Below, one piece after another: positions 7,614-14,101 of a stretch of DNA of 14,101 nt. The stretch is taken from NCBI GenBank assembly GCA_002407865.1, contig DHPI01000075.1:11070-25170 (forward strand), in the 5' to 3' direction. The position numbers were made by a program, and so were the translations under genes. The notes below the pieces were generated by a model that was given only the letters and a program-made list of their open reading frames with translations, was not told where the DNA came from and ran no database searches. How positions within the stretch are numbered: position 1 is the stretch's first letter; every line of letters begins with the position of its first letter. Source of the stretch: Spirochaetia bacterium UBA5368 (GTDB lineage: Bacteria; Spirochaetota; UBA4802; UBA5368).

Positions 7614-9743
7614 TTATTTGGCGATCAGTATTACGGACGACAGGTTTTTTACATAATACCTGCTGCCGGCAAGCGGTGTTTCCTCGCCTTCAATCCTTAT
7701 ATCATCGGGCGGGTGCAGAGACGTGTCGATTGTTACGTGCCAGGGCTTTTCTGAGGGCGCCGGGGGGATTTCAAAGTTGTGATTGCATTGTGATGCATTC
7801 AATATGATATAGATGTCGTTGTCCACCGCGCCGTTTTCCATTTTGGCGTATTCGCCGTTGATAAGGCAGGCGATTATATGGTTGTCATCGCTCCAGTTGG
7901 GTTGATATGGATGTACGCCGTGCCATTCAATATCGGGCCGTGAATATCCGGCGGAGACGGCGCCGGTAAAGAATGTACGACGTCGCAATATCACGTGTTT
8001 TTTTCTGAACCATATAATGTTTTTGCAGAATCGAAAAATTTCACGGTTGGCGTCGGCGAAATTCCAGTCTATCCATGAGATGTCGTTATCCTGGCAGTAC
8101 GCGTTGTTGTTGCCCCTTTGTGTACGCCTGAATTCATCGCCCGCGAGCAGCATGGGCACTCCCTGTGAAACGAAGAGGGACACCAGGAAATTTTTGATTT
8201 GCCGAATCCTCAGTGATTCGATGTACGGTGTCGCGGCGAGCCCTTCAATGCCGAAATTGCAGCTATGATTGTGATTTTCGCCGTCGGCGTTGTTTTCACC
8301 GTTTTCAATATTGTGTTTCTCATTGAAACAGACCAGGTCGTTCATGGTAAAACCATCGTGGCAGGTGATGAAATTTATCCCGTGATGCGGACCGCCCTTG
8401 TCATAGTACAGATCGGAACTGCCGGTAAGGCGCGTCGCCATCGTTCCCGAAGCGGCTTTATCGCCCCGCCAGAATTTTCTCAGGTCGTCGCGAAATTTGC
8501 CGTTCCATTCCGCCCACCGTCCGGGGAAATCCCCGACCTGATACGCCCCGCCGGCATCCCATGCCTCCGCGATGATTTTCGCGTTGCGCAGAATCGGGTC
8601 CTCCGAAATTGTTTCGAGGAGCGGCGGGTTGCTGAGCATAACGCCGTTCTGGTCGCGCCCGAGAATTGAGGCGAGATCGAACCGAAACCCGTCGACATGC
8701 ATCTCGACAACCCAGAATTTAAGGCAATCGAGAATAAAATCACGCACAAGAGGATGATTGCAGTTGAAGGTGTTGCCGCATCCGGAAAAGTTTTTATAAA
8801 ATCGCTTGTTTTCCTCTAACATGTAATAGATTGAATTATCGATGCCGCGAAAGCACATGGTCGGCCCGAGATGGTCGCCCTCGGCGGTGTGGTTGAAAAC
8901 GATATCGAGAATCACCTCCATGCCGGCCCTGTGAAAATCGCGCACCATTTCCTTGAATTCTGTGTACTGTTCTCCCATTGACCCTGACGCGCTGTATCTT
9001 CCCTTCGGGGCGAAAAACGATATTGTGCTGTAACCCCAATAATTTTTAAGCCGTGCGCCAGATACTGGATTTATATTCGTGTTCTCGTCTTCATCGAATT
9101 CCTGGATCGGCATCAGTTCAACCGCGGTGACACCGAGGTCGTGCAAGTAGGGTATTTTTTCGACGAGTCCCTTGAACGTGCCGGGATTGCGCACTGCCGA
9201 TGAAGGATGATGGGTGAATCCCTTGACGTGAAGCTCGTAGATGATGGTGTTCTGCATCGGCGTTTTAATCTGCCTGTCAAACCAGTCGAATCCTGGATTT
9301 ATAACGATGCATTTGGGCGCGCCGGGCGAACTGTCCCTGGCGGAAAATGAAAGGTCCTGGTCGGGGGATGCGGGGTCAAAGCCTCGCGCATCGGAGAGGT
9401 CCCACTGGAAATTGCCGGTTACGGCGCGCGCATATGGATCGAGCAACAGCTTATTTCTATTGAATCTATATCCCTGGGAAGGTTCATACGGCCCGTCGAT
9501 TTTATATGCGTACAGTTGTCCTTCGCGGATTCCTTCAATCCATATATGCCAGATATCGCCGGTTTTGTTTATCGCGGGATCGAGAAAAACATCCTCATGT
9601 TCCTGTGATGTTGTGCCGCCGAACAGCAGAAGGGTGACTGATGTCGCGTTTCTGCTGAAAATAGAAAACTGCGCACCGTTTTTGTCGAGGGTGGCCCCGA
9701 ACGGAAGCGGATATCCAGGAAGCGTCATTCTTGAAGATTTCAA
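7614..9743 (-). CDS. glgX: Glycogen debranching enzyme (GlgX/TreX type, GH13)
   Basis: This 709-residue cytoplasmic enzyme hydrolyses alpha-1,6 branch links in glycogen or limit dextrins. An N-terminal CBM48-like beta domain comes first (residues about 8-110, PLPFGATLDKNGAQFSIFSR). The catalytic GH13 barrel follows: VTAVELMPIQEF, DIVFNHTAEGD, the nucleophile Asp356 in DGFRFDLAS, the acid/base Glu393 in IAEAWDAGG, and the third carboxylate Asp463 in TCHDGF. LAGDEFRRTQRGNNNAYCQD is a typical GlgX/TreX string. A C-terminal beta domain ends the protein. All catalytic residues are present and the length is normal. The first codon is TTG at 9743, supported by GGGGAA six bases upstream; an in-frame ATG at 9728 has only a weak site. 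It follows the DUF1573 gene by 15 bases, suggesting one transcript. Confidence 0.93.
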   Translation of the reverse strand: MKSSRMTLPGYPLPFGATLDKNGAQFSIFSRNATSVTLLLFGGTTSQEHEDVFLDPAINKTGDIWHIWIEGIREGQLYAYKIDGPYEPSQGYRFNRNKLLLDPYARAVTGNFQWDLSDARGFDPASPDQDLSFSARDSSPGAPKCIVINPGFDWFDRQIKTPMQNTIIYELHVKGFTHHPSSAVRNPGTFKGLVEKIPYLHDLGVTAVELMPIQEFDEDENTNINPVSGARLKNYWGYSTISFFAPKGRYSASGSMGEQYTEFKEMVRDFHRAGMEVILDIVFNHTAEGDHLGPTMCFRGIDNSIYYMLEENKRFYKNFSGCGNTFNCNHPLVRDFILDCLKFWVVEMHVDGFRFDLASILGRDQNGVMLSNPPLLETISEDPILRNAKIIAEAWDAGGAYQVGDFPGRWAEWNGKFRDDLRKFWRGDKAASGTMATRLTGSSDLYYDKGGPHHGINFITCHDGFTMNDLVCFNEKHNIENGENNADGENHNHSCNFGIEGLAATPYIESLRIRQIKNFLVSLFVSQGVPMLLAGDEFRRTQRGNNNAYCQDNDISWIDWNFADANREIFRFCKNIIWFRKKHVILRRRTFFTGAVSAGYSRPDIEWHGVHPYQPNWSDDNHIIACLINGEYAKMENGAVDNDIYIILNASQCNHNFEIPPAPSEKPWHVTIDTSLHPPDDIRIEGEETPLAGSRYYVKNLSSVILIAK

Positions 9744-9758
9744 TCAGTGTTCCCCATA

Positions 9759-10157
9759 TCACGGAAATATTTCTTTTACAAACGCACGAAGATGGAGTTT
9801 TATTGCGCCATGTGCAGGATCGTTTGAATATACTGTTATATATTTCGTGATTTTTCCTTTGCGCGAGCCAGCATTCAGTGTTACTTTTATCTCCCCCTCG
9901 CCGCCGGCGGGGACCTCCTTTCCAGAAAGGAGTATTCCGGTGCAGCCTCACCCTGCGTGGATTTTTTGAATGATGAGCGTTGCGCCGCCGGTATTTTTAA
10001 ATTTGAACACATGCTCGTGTGTGCTGCCCGGTTGAATAATACCAAAATCATGCGCCTTTTCATTCATTTCAAGGCGTGGCGCGTCGCACCCGGTCATATG
10101 TATGCACGCTGCATAGAGCATGCATAAAAATAAAATTCGTGAAAGAAGATATTGCAT
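9759..10157 (-). CDS. DUF1573 lipoprotein, probable selenoprotein with in-frame UGA
   Basis: The 132-residue reading starts at the ATG at 10157 (GGGG six bases upstream; an alternative ATG at 10169 has no good site). A signal peptide with lipobox MTGC predicts lipidation at Cys24 and export. Residues 33-132 match the DUF1573 pattern: DFGIIQPGSTHEHVFKFKNT, GGATLIIQKI, then PAGGEGEIKVTLNAG, KGKITKYITVYSNDP and IKLHLRAFV. At codon 70 the frame has TGA (9948-9950) where the family normally has the first Cys of Cys-Gly-Cys-Thr; the next codons encode Gly71, Cys72 and Thr73. The frame then stays open for 62 codons to a TGA at 9759-9761. A hairpin follows the inner TGA. I infer that selenocysteine is inserted there. 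The biochemical function of DUF1573 is unknown to me; a Sec-x-Cys pair suggests redox or metal chemistry in the periplasm. The alternative is a nonsense mutation giving a truncated lipoprotein. Confidence 0.72.
9911..9938 (-). promoter_or_regulatory. Candidate bacterial SECIS hairpin
   Basis: Beginning 15 nt after the in-frame UGA, the message contains CTCCTTTCTGGAAAGGAG (9932 to 9915), a perfect inverted repeat with 7-8 base pairs and a CUGG loop. A short lower stem GGA/UCC extends it across a small internal loop. The apical loop starts 22 nt after the UGA if seven pairs form, inside the roughly 16-37 nt window known for bacterial SECIS elements. The loop guanines are in positions 3 and 4 rather than the first two, so the match to the consensus is imperfect. 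Confidence 0.5.
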
Positions 10158-10564
10158 ATTCAGCCCCATGCAGATAGAATCCCATAAAAAAATAGTATGT
10201 TATACGCATGATCGTTAATAATAAGCGATATTCTTATATTTCAAAACATGCGCCGCGCCATACCCGAGTTCTCGTGCGGTGTGGCACATTCAAGTTTCCT
10301 CCGGCGGCATTCAGTTGGAGGAACATTGTAACATTGTATAAAACCACGGGAAACGGATACAGTGAAATAACTATGGATTATATGGGGGGTAAATCAAGCA
10401 AATTTTAAAAGCATATGAACATATACTATTATATGCATAAAAAGCATAATAAAAAAAATTACCTTTTTTATAATTTTTGTATTGATTTGTTATGCCTCCA
10501 TGCGGCATCTGTGAGTCAAATTTTTTAGTACGAGATAATGTCTACTAAAACAGAGGAGAACTCA
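10158..10564. other. AT-rich divergent intergenic region
   Basis: This stretch separates the DUF1573 gene (minus) from the PhoU-like gene (plus). The right half is very AT-rich. It holds an inverted repeat GCATAT/ATATGC (10411-10436), a perfect TATAAT at 10469-10474 with no clear -35, and a short hairpin ATGCC/GGCAT at 10492-10508. I see no Pho-box that I can assign with confidence. An open frame at 10208-10408 does not look coding. Confidence 0.4.
10215..10244 (-). promoter_or_regulatory. Candidate promoter for the DUF1573-glgX genes
   Basis: On the minus strand TTGAAA (10239-10244) is followed after 18 bases by TATTAA (10215-10220). A start near 10207 gives a leader of about 50 nt before the ATG at 10157. 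The match is moderate and activity is inferred. Confidence 0.3.
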
Positions 10565-11191
10565 ATGAAAATAAGCTTTTTACCAAGAGAATTCAAATTT
10601 TTTGATATGTTCGACCAGCAGGCTGCATGTGCGGTCGACGCCGCAGTTTATTTTAAAGAACTTGCGAATTCGGGAGTGTTCGACGCGACAGCAATACAGA
10701 AAATGCGCGATATAGAACACAGGGGCGATGATTTGACCCATGCGATAATAAACAATCTGAATAAAACCTTTATAACACCGTTCGATCGTGAGGATATTCA
10801 CTCCCTGGCGCACGAGCTCGATAGCGTTATTGATTTGATTCATACCATGACGAACAGAATGCGCCTGTACAAACTGTCCGGTGTAAATAGCGACCTTGTT
10901 CAATTCGCGGATTTAATAGAAAAATCGGTTGTTGCGCTTTCAAACGCGGTACGGATGCTGAGAGAGACAAAAAATTCAAAGGCCGCGTTCGATGCGTGTA
11001 TTGAGATAAATCGGCTTGAAAACATGGGTGACCAGTTGCGAGATAATGTCATTGGGAATCTTTTCGAGAATACGCACGATCCCATTTTCATTATTAAATG
11101 GAAGGAAATCTATGAAGAAGCGGAAACAGTACTGGACAAATGTGAAGATGTCGCCAATGTCGTTGAATCCATACTGGTGAAACAGGCATAA
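10565..11191 (+). CDS. PhoU-like DUF47 protein, PiT accessory/regulator
   Basis: This 208-residue all-helical protein belongs to the DUF47 (PhoU-like) family, usually found next to PiT phosphate transporters and thought to modulate them. Visible conserved strings are MRDIEHRGDDLTHAIINNLN, FITPFDREDIHSLAHELDSV, and RLENMGDQLRDNVIGNLF, with an Asp/Glu-rich metal-binding pattern in two three-helix halves. The ATG at 10565 is chosen because GAGGAG (10553-10558) is six bases upstream and the protein then begins MKISFLPREFKFFDMF, as DUF47 proteins do. An in-frame ATG at 10538 lies upstream of that ribosome binding site. The PiT gene begins 5 bases after the stop, so the two are almost certainly co-transcribed. 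Confidence 0.88.
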   Translation: MKISFLPREFKFFDMFDQQAACAVDAAVYFKELANSGVFDATAIQKMRDIEHRGDDLTHAIINNLNKTFITPFDREDIHSLAHELDSVIDLIHTMTNRMRLYKLSGVNSDLVQFADLIEKSVVALSNAVRMLRETKNSKAAFDACIEINRLENMGDQLRDNVIGNLFENTHDPIFIIKWKEIYEEAETVLDKCEDVANVVESILVKQA

Positions 11192-11196
11192 TTGTA

Positions 11197-12177
11197 ATGA
11201 GCATAACAATAGTTTTTCTTGTTCTGTTGGCGCTTGCTTTCGATTTCCTTAATGGATTCCATGATTCGGCAAATTCAATAGCGACAATTGTATCAACGCG
11301 CGTTCTTTCTCCGCGGTGGGCTGTTCTCTGGGCGGCGTTTTTTAATTTTATCGCCTTCCTTTTTTTCGGCCTGCATGTTGCCGATACGGTGGGGAAAGGC
11401 ATTGTCGATATTACAATTATTGATTCGAAGGTGATCTTTGCGACGCTCATGGGTGCGTGCCTGTGGGATATTTTTACGTGGTATTTCGGGCTACCCACAA
11501 GTTCTTCGCATGCGCTGATGGGGGGGCTTATCGGTGCGGCGATCGTGAAAGCGGGCTCAGGTTCGCTGGTGCTCCACGGTATTATAAAGACAGTGTCGTT
11601 CATATTCATCTCTCCGGCGCTCGGCCTGTTTCTCGGGCTTTTCATAGGCGTGATCGTCTACAGGGCATTTCGAAGATATGCGCCAATGCAGGTGGACCAT
11701 ATTTTTCGAAAGGGGCAACTCGTTTCGGCGGCATTCTACAGCCTGGGGCATGGCGGAAACGACGCGCAGAAAACCATGGGGATAATCGCGAGCCTTCTAT
11801 TTAGTGAAGGATTGCTTGGTGATTCGTTTTATATTCCGTTGTGGGTGGTTCTCACATGTCAGGCAGCTATCGCGTTGGGCACGATGTTCGGCGGCTGGAG
11901 GATAGTAAAAACAATGGGGCAAAAGATTTCCAAGCTTCGCCCTGTTGACGGATTCTGTGCGGAATTCGGCGCCGCTGCGACGCTTTTTTTCTCGTCGCAT
12001 ATGGGAATCCCGGTAAGCACAACGCACACAATAACCGGCGCTATCATGGGAGTAGGTTCGCTTCGGCGCCTTTCTGCGGTAAAATGGGGTGTCGCGGGCC
12101 AGATCGTGTGGGCCTGGATATTGACGATTCCCTGCGCTGCCGCCATGTCCGCGGCGATGTATTATCTGGTGCGGTAA
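11197..12177 (+). CDS. pit: PiT-family inorganic phosphate transporter
   Basis: This 326-residue integral inner-membrane protein is of the low-affinity phosphate (or metal-phosphate) transporter family. The family's duplicated signature is seen twice: NGFHDSANSIATIVSTRVLS near the N-terminus and SLGHGGNDAQKTMGI in the second half. The re-entrant motifs PTSSSHALMGGLIGA and PVSTTHTITGAIMGVG are also present. I count about eight to ten hydrophobic segments. The length is typical of the short bacterial PiT type. It lies 5 bases downstream of its DUF47 partner; the ribosome binding site is weak, fitting translational coupling. Sulfate permeases in the same superfamily are a less likely alternative. 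Confidence 0.92.
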   Translation: MSITIVFLVLLALAFDFLNGFHDSANSIATIVSTRVLSPRWAVLWAAFFNFIAFLFFGLHVADTVGKGIVDITIIDSKVIFATLMGACLWDIFTWYFGLPTSSSHALMGGLIGAAIVKAGSGSLVLHGIIKTVSFIFISPALGLFLGLFIGVIVYRAFRRYAPMQVDHIFRKGQLVSAAFYSLGHGGNDAQKTMGIIASLLFSEGLLGDSFYIPLWVVLTCQAAIALGTMFGGWRIVKTMGQKISKLRPVDGFCAEFGAAATLFFSSHMGIPVSTTHTITGAIMGVGSLRRLSAVKWGVAGQIVWAWILTIPCAAAMSAAMYYLVR

Positions 12178-12265
12178 TCTATAATGTACCGCATTCCCTG
12201 CGGTTGAGTCATGTACCGTGATGATGTCGCGCCGCAAAAGTATGATATTATAACAAGGGGCACGT

Positions 12266-13984
12266 ATGAAATTTTCACGCTATCTGGTTCCGACATTGAA
12301 AGAAGACCCTTCCGACGCGTCGATCATGAGTCACCGGTTGATGATTCGCGCCGGGCTTATCCGTAAGGAATCGGCCGGGATGTACATATATCTTCCGCTT
12401 GGCATGCGTGTGCTCAGGAAGGTAATTGACATAGTGCGCGAAGAAATGGACAGGTCGGGCGCGCTCGAGTTTCTGATGCCCGAGTTGACATCGGCCGATC
12501 TCTGGAAGGAGTCGGGCAGGTGGCAGACAATGGGGCCGGAGATGTTCCGCATAAAAGACCGGAACAGTCTTGAATACGCGCTTGCCCCGACGCATGAAGA
12601 GGCTTTTACGAACGCCGTGCGGTCGATTGTTTCGTCGTATCGAGATCTTCCGCTGAACGCATATCAGATTAATACGAAATTCAGGGATGAGATTCGTCCG
12701 CGTTTCGGCATTATGCGGAGCAAAGAATTCATCATGAAGGACGCGTATTCCTTTGACATGGACAAGGAAGGACTTGAGCAATCCTACCAGGCAATGCGCC
12801 GCGCGTATCGTACGATATTCAAGCGATGCGGGATTGAAACAATTCCAGTTGAAGCCGATACTGGTTCAATGGGCGGCAGCGATTCCGAAGAATTTATGGT
12901 TGCGTCGGAAGTGGGCGAGGAGGTGTTGCTGCTGTGCCCCGAGTGCAAATACAAGGCGAACCAGGAGCGCGCTGAATATCAAAGACCAGAGCCGGCCAAT
13001 GAGGCCGCTGAGGAGTTGCGCACCGTTGAGACCCCCGATGTGCGGACTATCGACGAGCTTGCGGCTTTTTTCAATTGCAGCGCGGATAGATTCCTAAAAA
13101 GCCTCATCTACCTTGCTGACGGCGTCCCGGTGATGGCGGTTGTTCCGGGGAATCGAGAAATAAACGAAGTGAAACTTAAAAAGGCTCTTGGCGCGAACGA
13201 GCTTGAGCTTGCGCCGGATTCTGTAGTGCAAAGTGTCACGAAAGCGCCCGTCGGATTTGCCGGCCCGGTGAACGAATTTAACGTGCGTACCGTGTGTGAT
13301 ATTTCCGTAAAGACAATTCACAATGCCATAACCGGCGCGAACCAGAAAGATCGTCATTTTGCGGGCGTCAATGCCGGGCGTGATTTTATCGTTAAGGAAG
13401 AATTTGATATCACATCCGCGAAGGCCGGCGACACATGCCCGAAGTGCGGATCGGCGATGAACGAGCGGCGGGGAATCGAGGTGGGCCATATTTTCAAGCT
13501 TGGCTACAAGTATACGAAATCGATGAATCTCACCGTTCTCGATGAAAAAGGGAAAGCCGTCCATCCGATAATGGGATGTTACGGCATTGGCGTCAATCGG
13601 ACGATGGCGGCGGTTGTCGAGCAGAACTATGACGAGAAGGGAATACTCTGGCCGATATCAGTGGCGCCGTTTCATGTGCACCTTGTGGGAATCGCAAAGG
13701 CCGATGATGAAATAGCCGCTGCTGAGGAGATGTATACGTCGATACGTGCATCGGGTATCGATGTGCTGTTCGACGATAGAAGGGTGAGCCCCGGAATAAA
13801 ATTTGCGGATGCGGATTTGATCGGCATTCCAATTCGCGTTACTGTCGGCAAGAGCTTTTTTCAAAACGATGAAATAGAAATAAAGCTTCGCAGACAGTCC
13901 GAGATAGTGAAAGTACGCCACGAAGAGCTGCTGACGAAACTGCGCACGATTATCGAGGAGGAGGCATCTCGTCTCCGCGGGTGA
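12266..13984 (+). CDS. proS: Prolyl-tRNA synthetase, bacterial type with editing domain
   Basis: This cytoplasmic class II aminoacyl-tRNA synthetase charges tRNA-Pro. The 572-residue length is normal for the bacterial form. Motif 2 is FRDEIRPRFGIMRSKEF from residue 139, and motif 3 is GCYGIGVNRTMAA from residue 437. The inserted YbaK-like editing domain, about residues 235-390, clears mischarged Ala-tRNA-Pro; Lys278 in FLKSLIYLADG matches the conserved editing lysine. Two CxxC pairs (CPECKYKANQERA before, CPKCGSAMNERRGIEVGH after the insert) could hold zinc. The C-terminal anticodon-binding domain begins near WPISVAPFHVHLVG. The start ATG has AAGGGG about 6 bases upstream. The gap to the PiT gene is 88 bases, and a tRNA-Pro gene follows. 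Confidence 0.96.
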   Translation: MKFSRYLVPTLKEDPSDASIMSHRLMIRAGLIRKESAGMYIYLPLGMRVLRKVIDIVREEMDRSGALEFLMPELTSADLWKESGRWQTMGPEMFRIKDRNSLEYALAPTHEEAFTNAVRSIVSSYRDLPLNAYQINTKFRDEIRPRFGIMRSKEFIMKDAYSFDMDKEGLEQSYQAMRRAYRTIFKRCGIETIPVEADTGSMGGSDSEEFMVASEVGEEVLLLCPECKYKANQERAEYQRPEPANEAAEELRTVETPDVRTIDELAAFFNCSADRFLKSLIYLADGVPVMAVVPGNREINEVKLKKALGANELELAPDSVVQSVTKAPVGFAGPVNEFNVRTVCDISVKTIHNAITGANQKDRHFAGVNAGRDFIVKEEFDITSAKAGDTCPKCGSAMNERRGIEVGHIFKLGYKYTKSMNLTVLDEKGKAVHPIMGCYGIGVNRTMAAVVEQNYDEKGILWPISVAPFHVHLVGIAKADDEIAAAEEMYTSIRASGIDVLFDDRRVSPGIKFADADLIGIPIRVTVGKSFFQNDEIEIKLRRQSEIVKVRHEELLTKLRTIIEEEASRLRG

Positions 13985-14011
13985 TTGGGGAAGGGCAGAA
14001 ATAATTTTTTA

Positions 14012-14038
14012 TTGACACTGTATTCCACGGGTTATAGT
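14012..14038 (+). promoter_or_regulatory. Candidate strong promoter for tRNA-Pro
   Basis: A perfect -35 TTGACA (14012-14017) is followed by TATAGT (14033-14038, five of six) after 15 bases. The alternative TAGTTT (14035-14040) has the ideal 17-base spacing. Transcription would start near 14045, a few bases before the tRNA at 14053. The short spacer is the main weakness. Confidence 0.5.
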
Positions 14039-14052
14039 TTGACTATCCGCTT

Positions 14053-14101
14053 CGGGGTGTGGCTCAGTCCGGTTAGAGCGCGTGGTTTGGGACCATGAGG
14101 T
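14053..14101 (+). tRNA. tRNA-Pro (anticodon UGG), cut by the window edge
   Basis: The first 49 bases of a tRNA are visible. They comprise the 5' acceptor strand CGGGGTG, T8 and G9, the D arm GCTC/GAGC with loop AGTCCGGTTA, and the anticodon stem CGTGG/CCATG (one G-T pair) with loop TTTGGGA. The anticodon is TGG, which reads proline codons. The T arm and 3' acceptor strand lie beyond the window. It sits 68 bases after the gene for its own synthetase, proS. Confidence 0.93.

Noticed and set aside
9948..9950. TGA as a simple nonsense mutation or sequencing error
   Set aside because: It cannot be fully excluded, since one base change from TGC would do it. I rank it lower because the codon is exactly the catalytic-type Cys position, downstream coding is intact, and a hairpin sits at SECIS distance.
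9595..9951. Open frame of 118 codons (minus) starting at GTG 9951 beside the inner TGA
   Set aside because: It is in a different frame from the DUF1573 domain, is rich in Arg and Trp without family pattern, and overlaps glgX deeply. The DUF1573 homology continues in the original frame, so a +1/-1 frameshift is not needed.
9241..9969. 242-codon open frame on the plus strand across glgX and DUF1573
   Set aside because: It is antisense to two genes with clear family motifs and has an implausible composition.
10208..10408. 66-codon open frame in the intergenic region (plus)
   Set aside because: No ribosome binding site, no recognisable pattern, and it lies in a low-complexity AT-rich promoter region.
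12188..12204. Hairpin ACCGCA/TGCGGT after the PiT gene as terminator
   Set aside because: The stem is short and is followed by TGAGTC rather than a T-run, so I do not list it as a terminator.
1976..13984. Genome-wide recoding of TGA (for example to Trp or Gly)
   Set aside because: TGA is the natural stop of leuD, proS, the AsmA-like gene and the FlcA-like gene, and Trp is encoded by TGG throughout.

Overview
The window is a bacterial chromosomal segment that most likely comes from a spirochaete (Spirochaetota). This rests on two proteins that resemble spirochaete-type families from memory: a tandem cyclic-nucleotide-binding protein (4031-5251, minus) and a membrane-anchored TPR protein (5752-7494, minus) that looks like the periplasmic flagellar collar protein FlcA. 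No rRNA or other decisive taxonomic marker is present. I see no mobile elements, CRISPR arrays or phage genes.

Layout. (1) 148-1978, plus: leuC and leuD, the two subunits of 3-isopropylmalate dehydratase. A plausible promoter lies upstream, and a short leader reading frame with leucine codons overlaps the leuC start. (2) 1972-5251, minus: the cyclic-nucleotide-binding protein, whose end overlaps the start of a large AsmA-like envelope protein by 23 bases. This pair converges on leuD, and the stop codons overlap. (3) 5252-5576: a divergent intergenic region with candidate promoters. (4) 5577-5735, plus: a small, unrecognised 52-residue protein with four cysteines. (5) 5752-10157, minus: a DUF1573 lipoprotein, then a glycogen-debranching enzyme (glgX), then the FlcA-like protein. 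(6) 10158-10564: an AT-rich divergent intergenic region. (7) 10565-12177, plus: a PhoU-like (DUF47) protein and a PiT phosphate transporter. (8) 12266-13984, plus: prolyl-tRNA synthetase (proS), followed by a promoter-like site and a tRNA-Pro(UGG) gene cut by the window edge.

The most interesting observation is at 9759-10157 on the minus strand. A simple ORF search ends this DUF1573 lipoprotein at a TGA (9948-9950). The same frame continues for another 62 codons and encodes the rest of a normal DUF1573 domain. The TGA falls exactly on the first cysteine of the family's Cys-Gly-Cys-Thr motif, giving Sec-Gly-Cys-Thr. A perfect inverted-repeat hairpin starts 15 nt after the TGA, at the distance expected for a bacterial SECIS element. 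The extended gene ends 15 bases before the glgX start. I read this as a selenoprotein lipoprotein gene that standard annotation would truncate. A plain TGC-to-TGA nonsense mutation is the main alternative.

The remaining genes are mostly housekeeping: leucine biosynthesis, phosphate uptake, glycogen breakdown, translation of proline codons and envelope maintenance.
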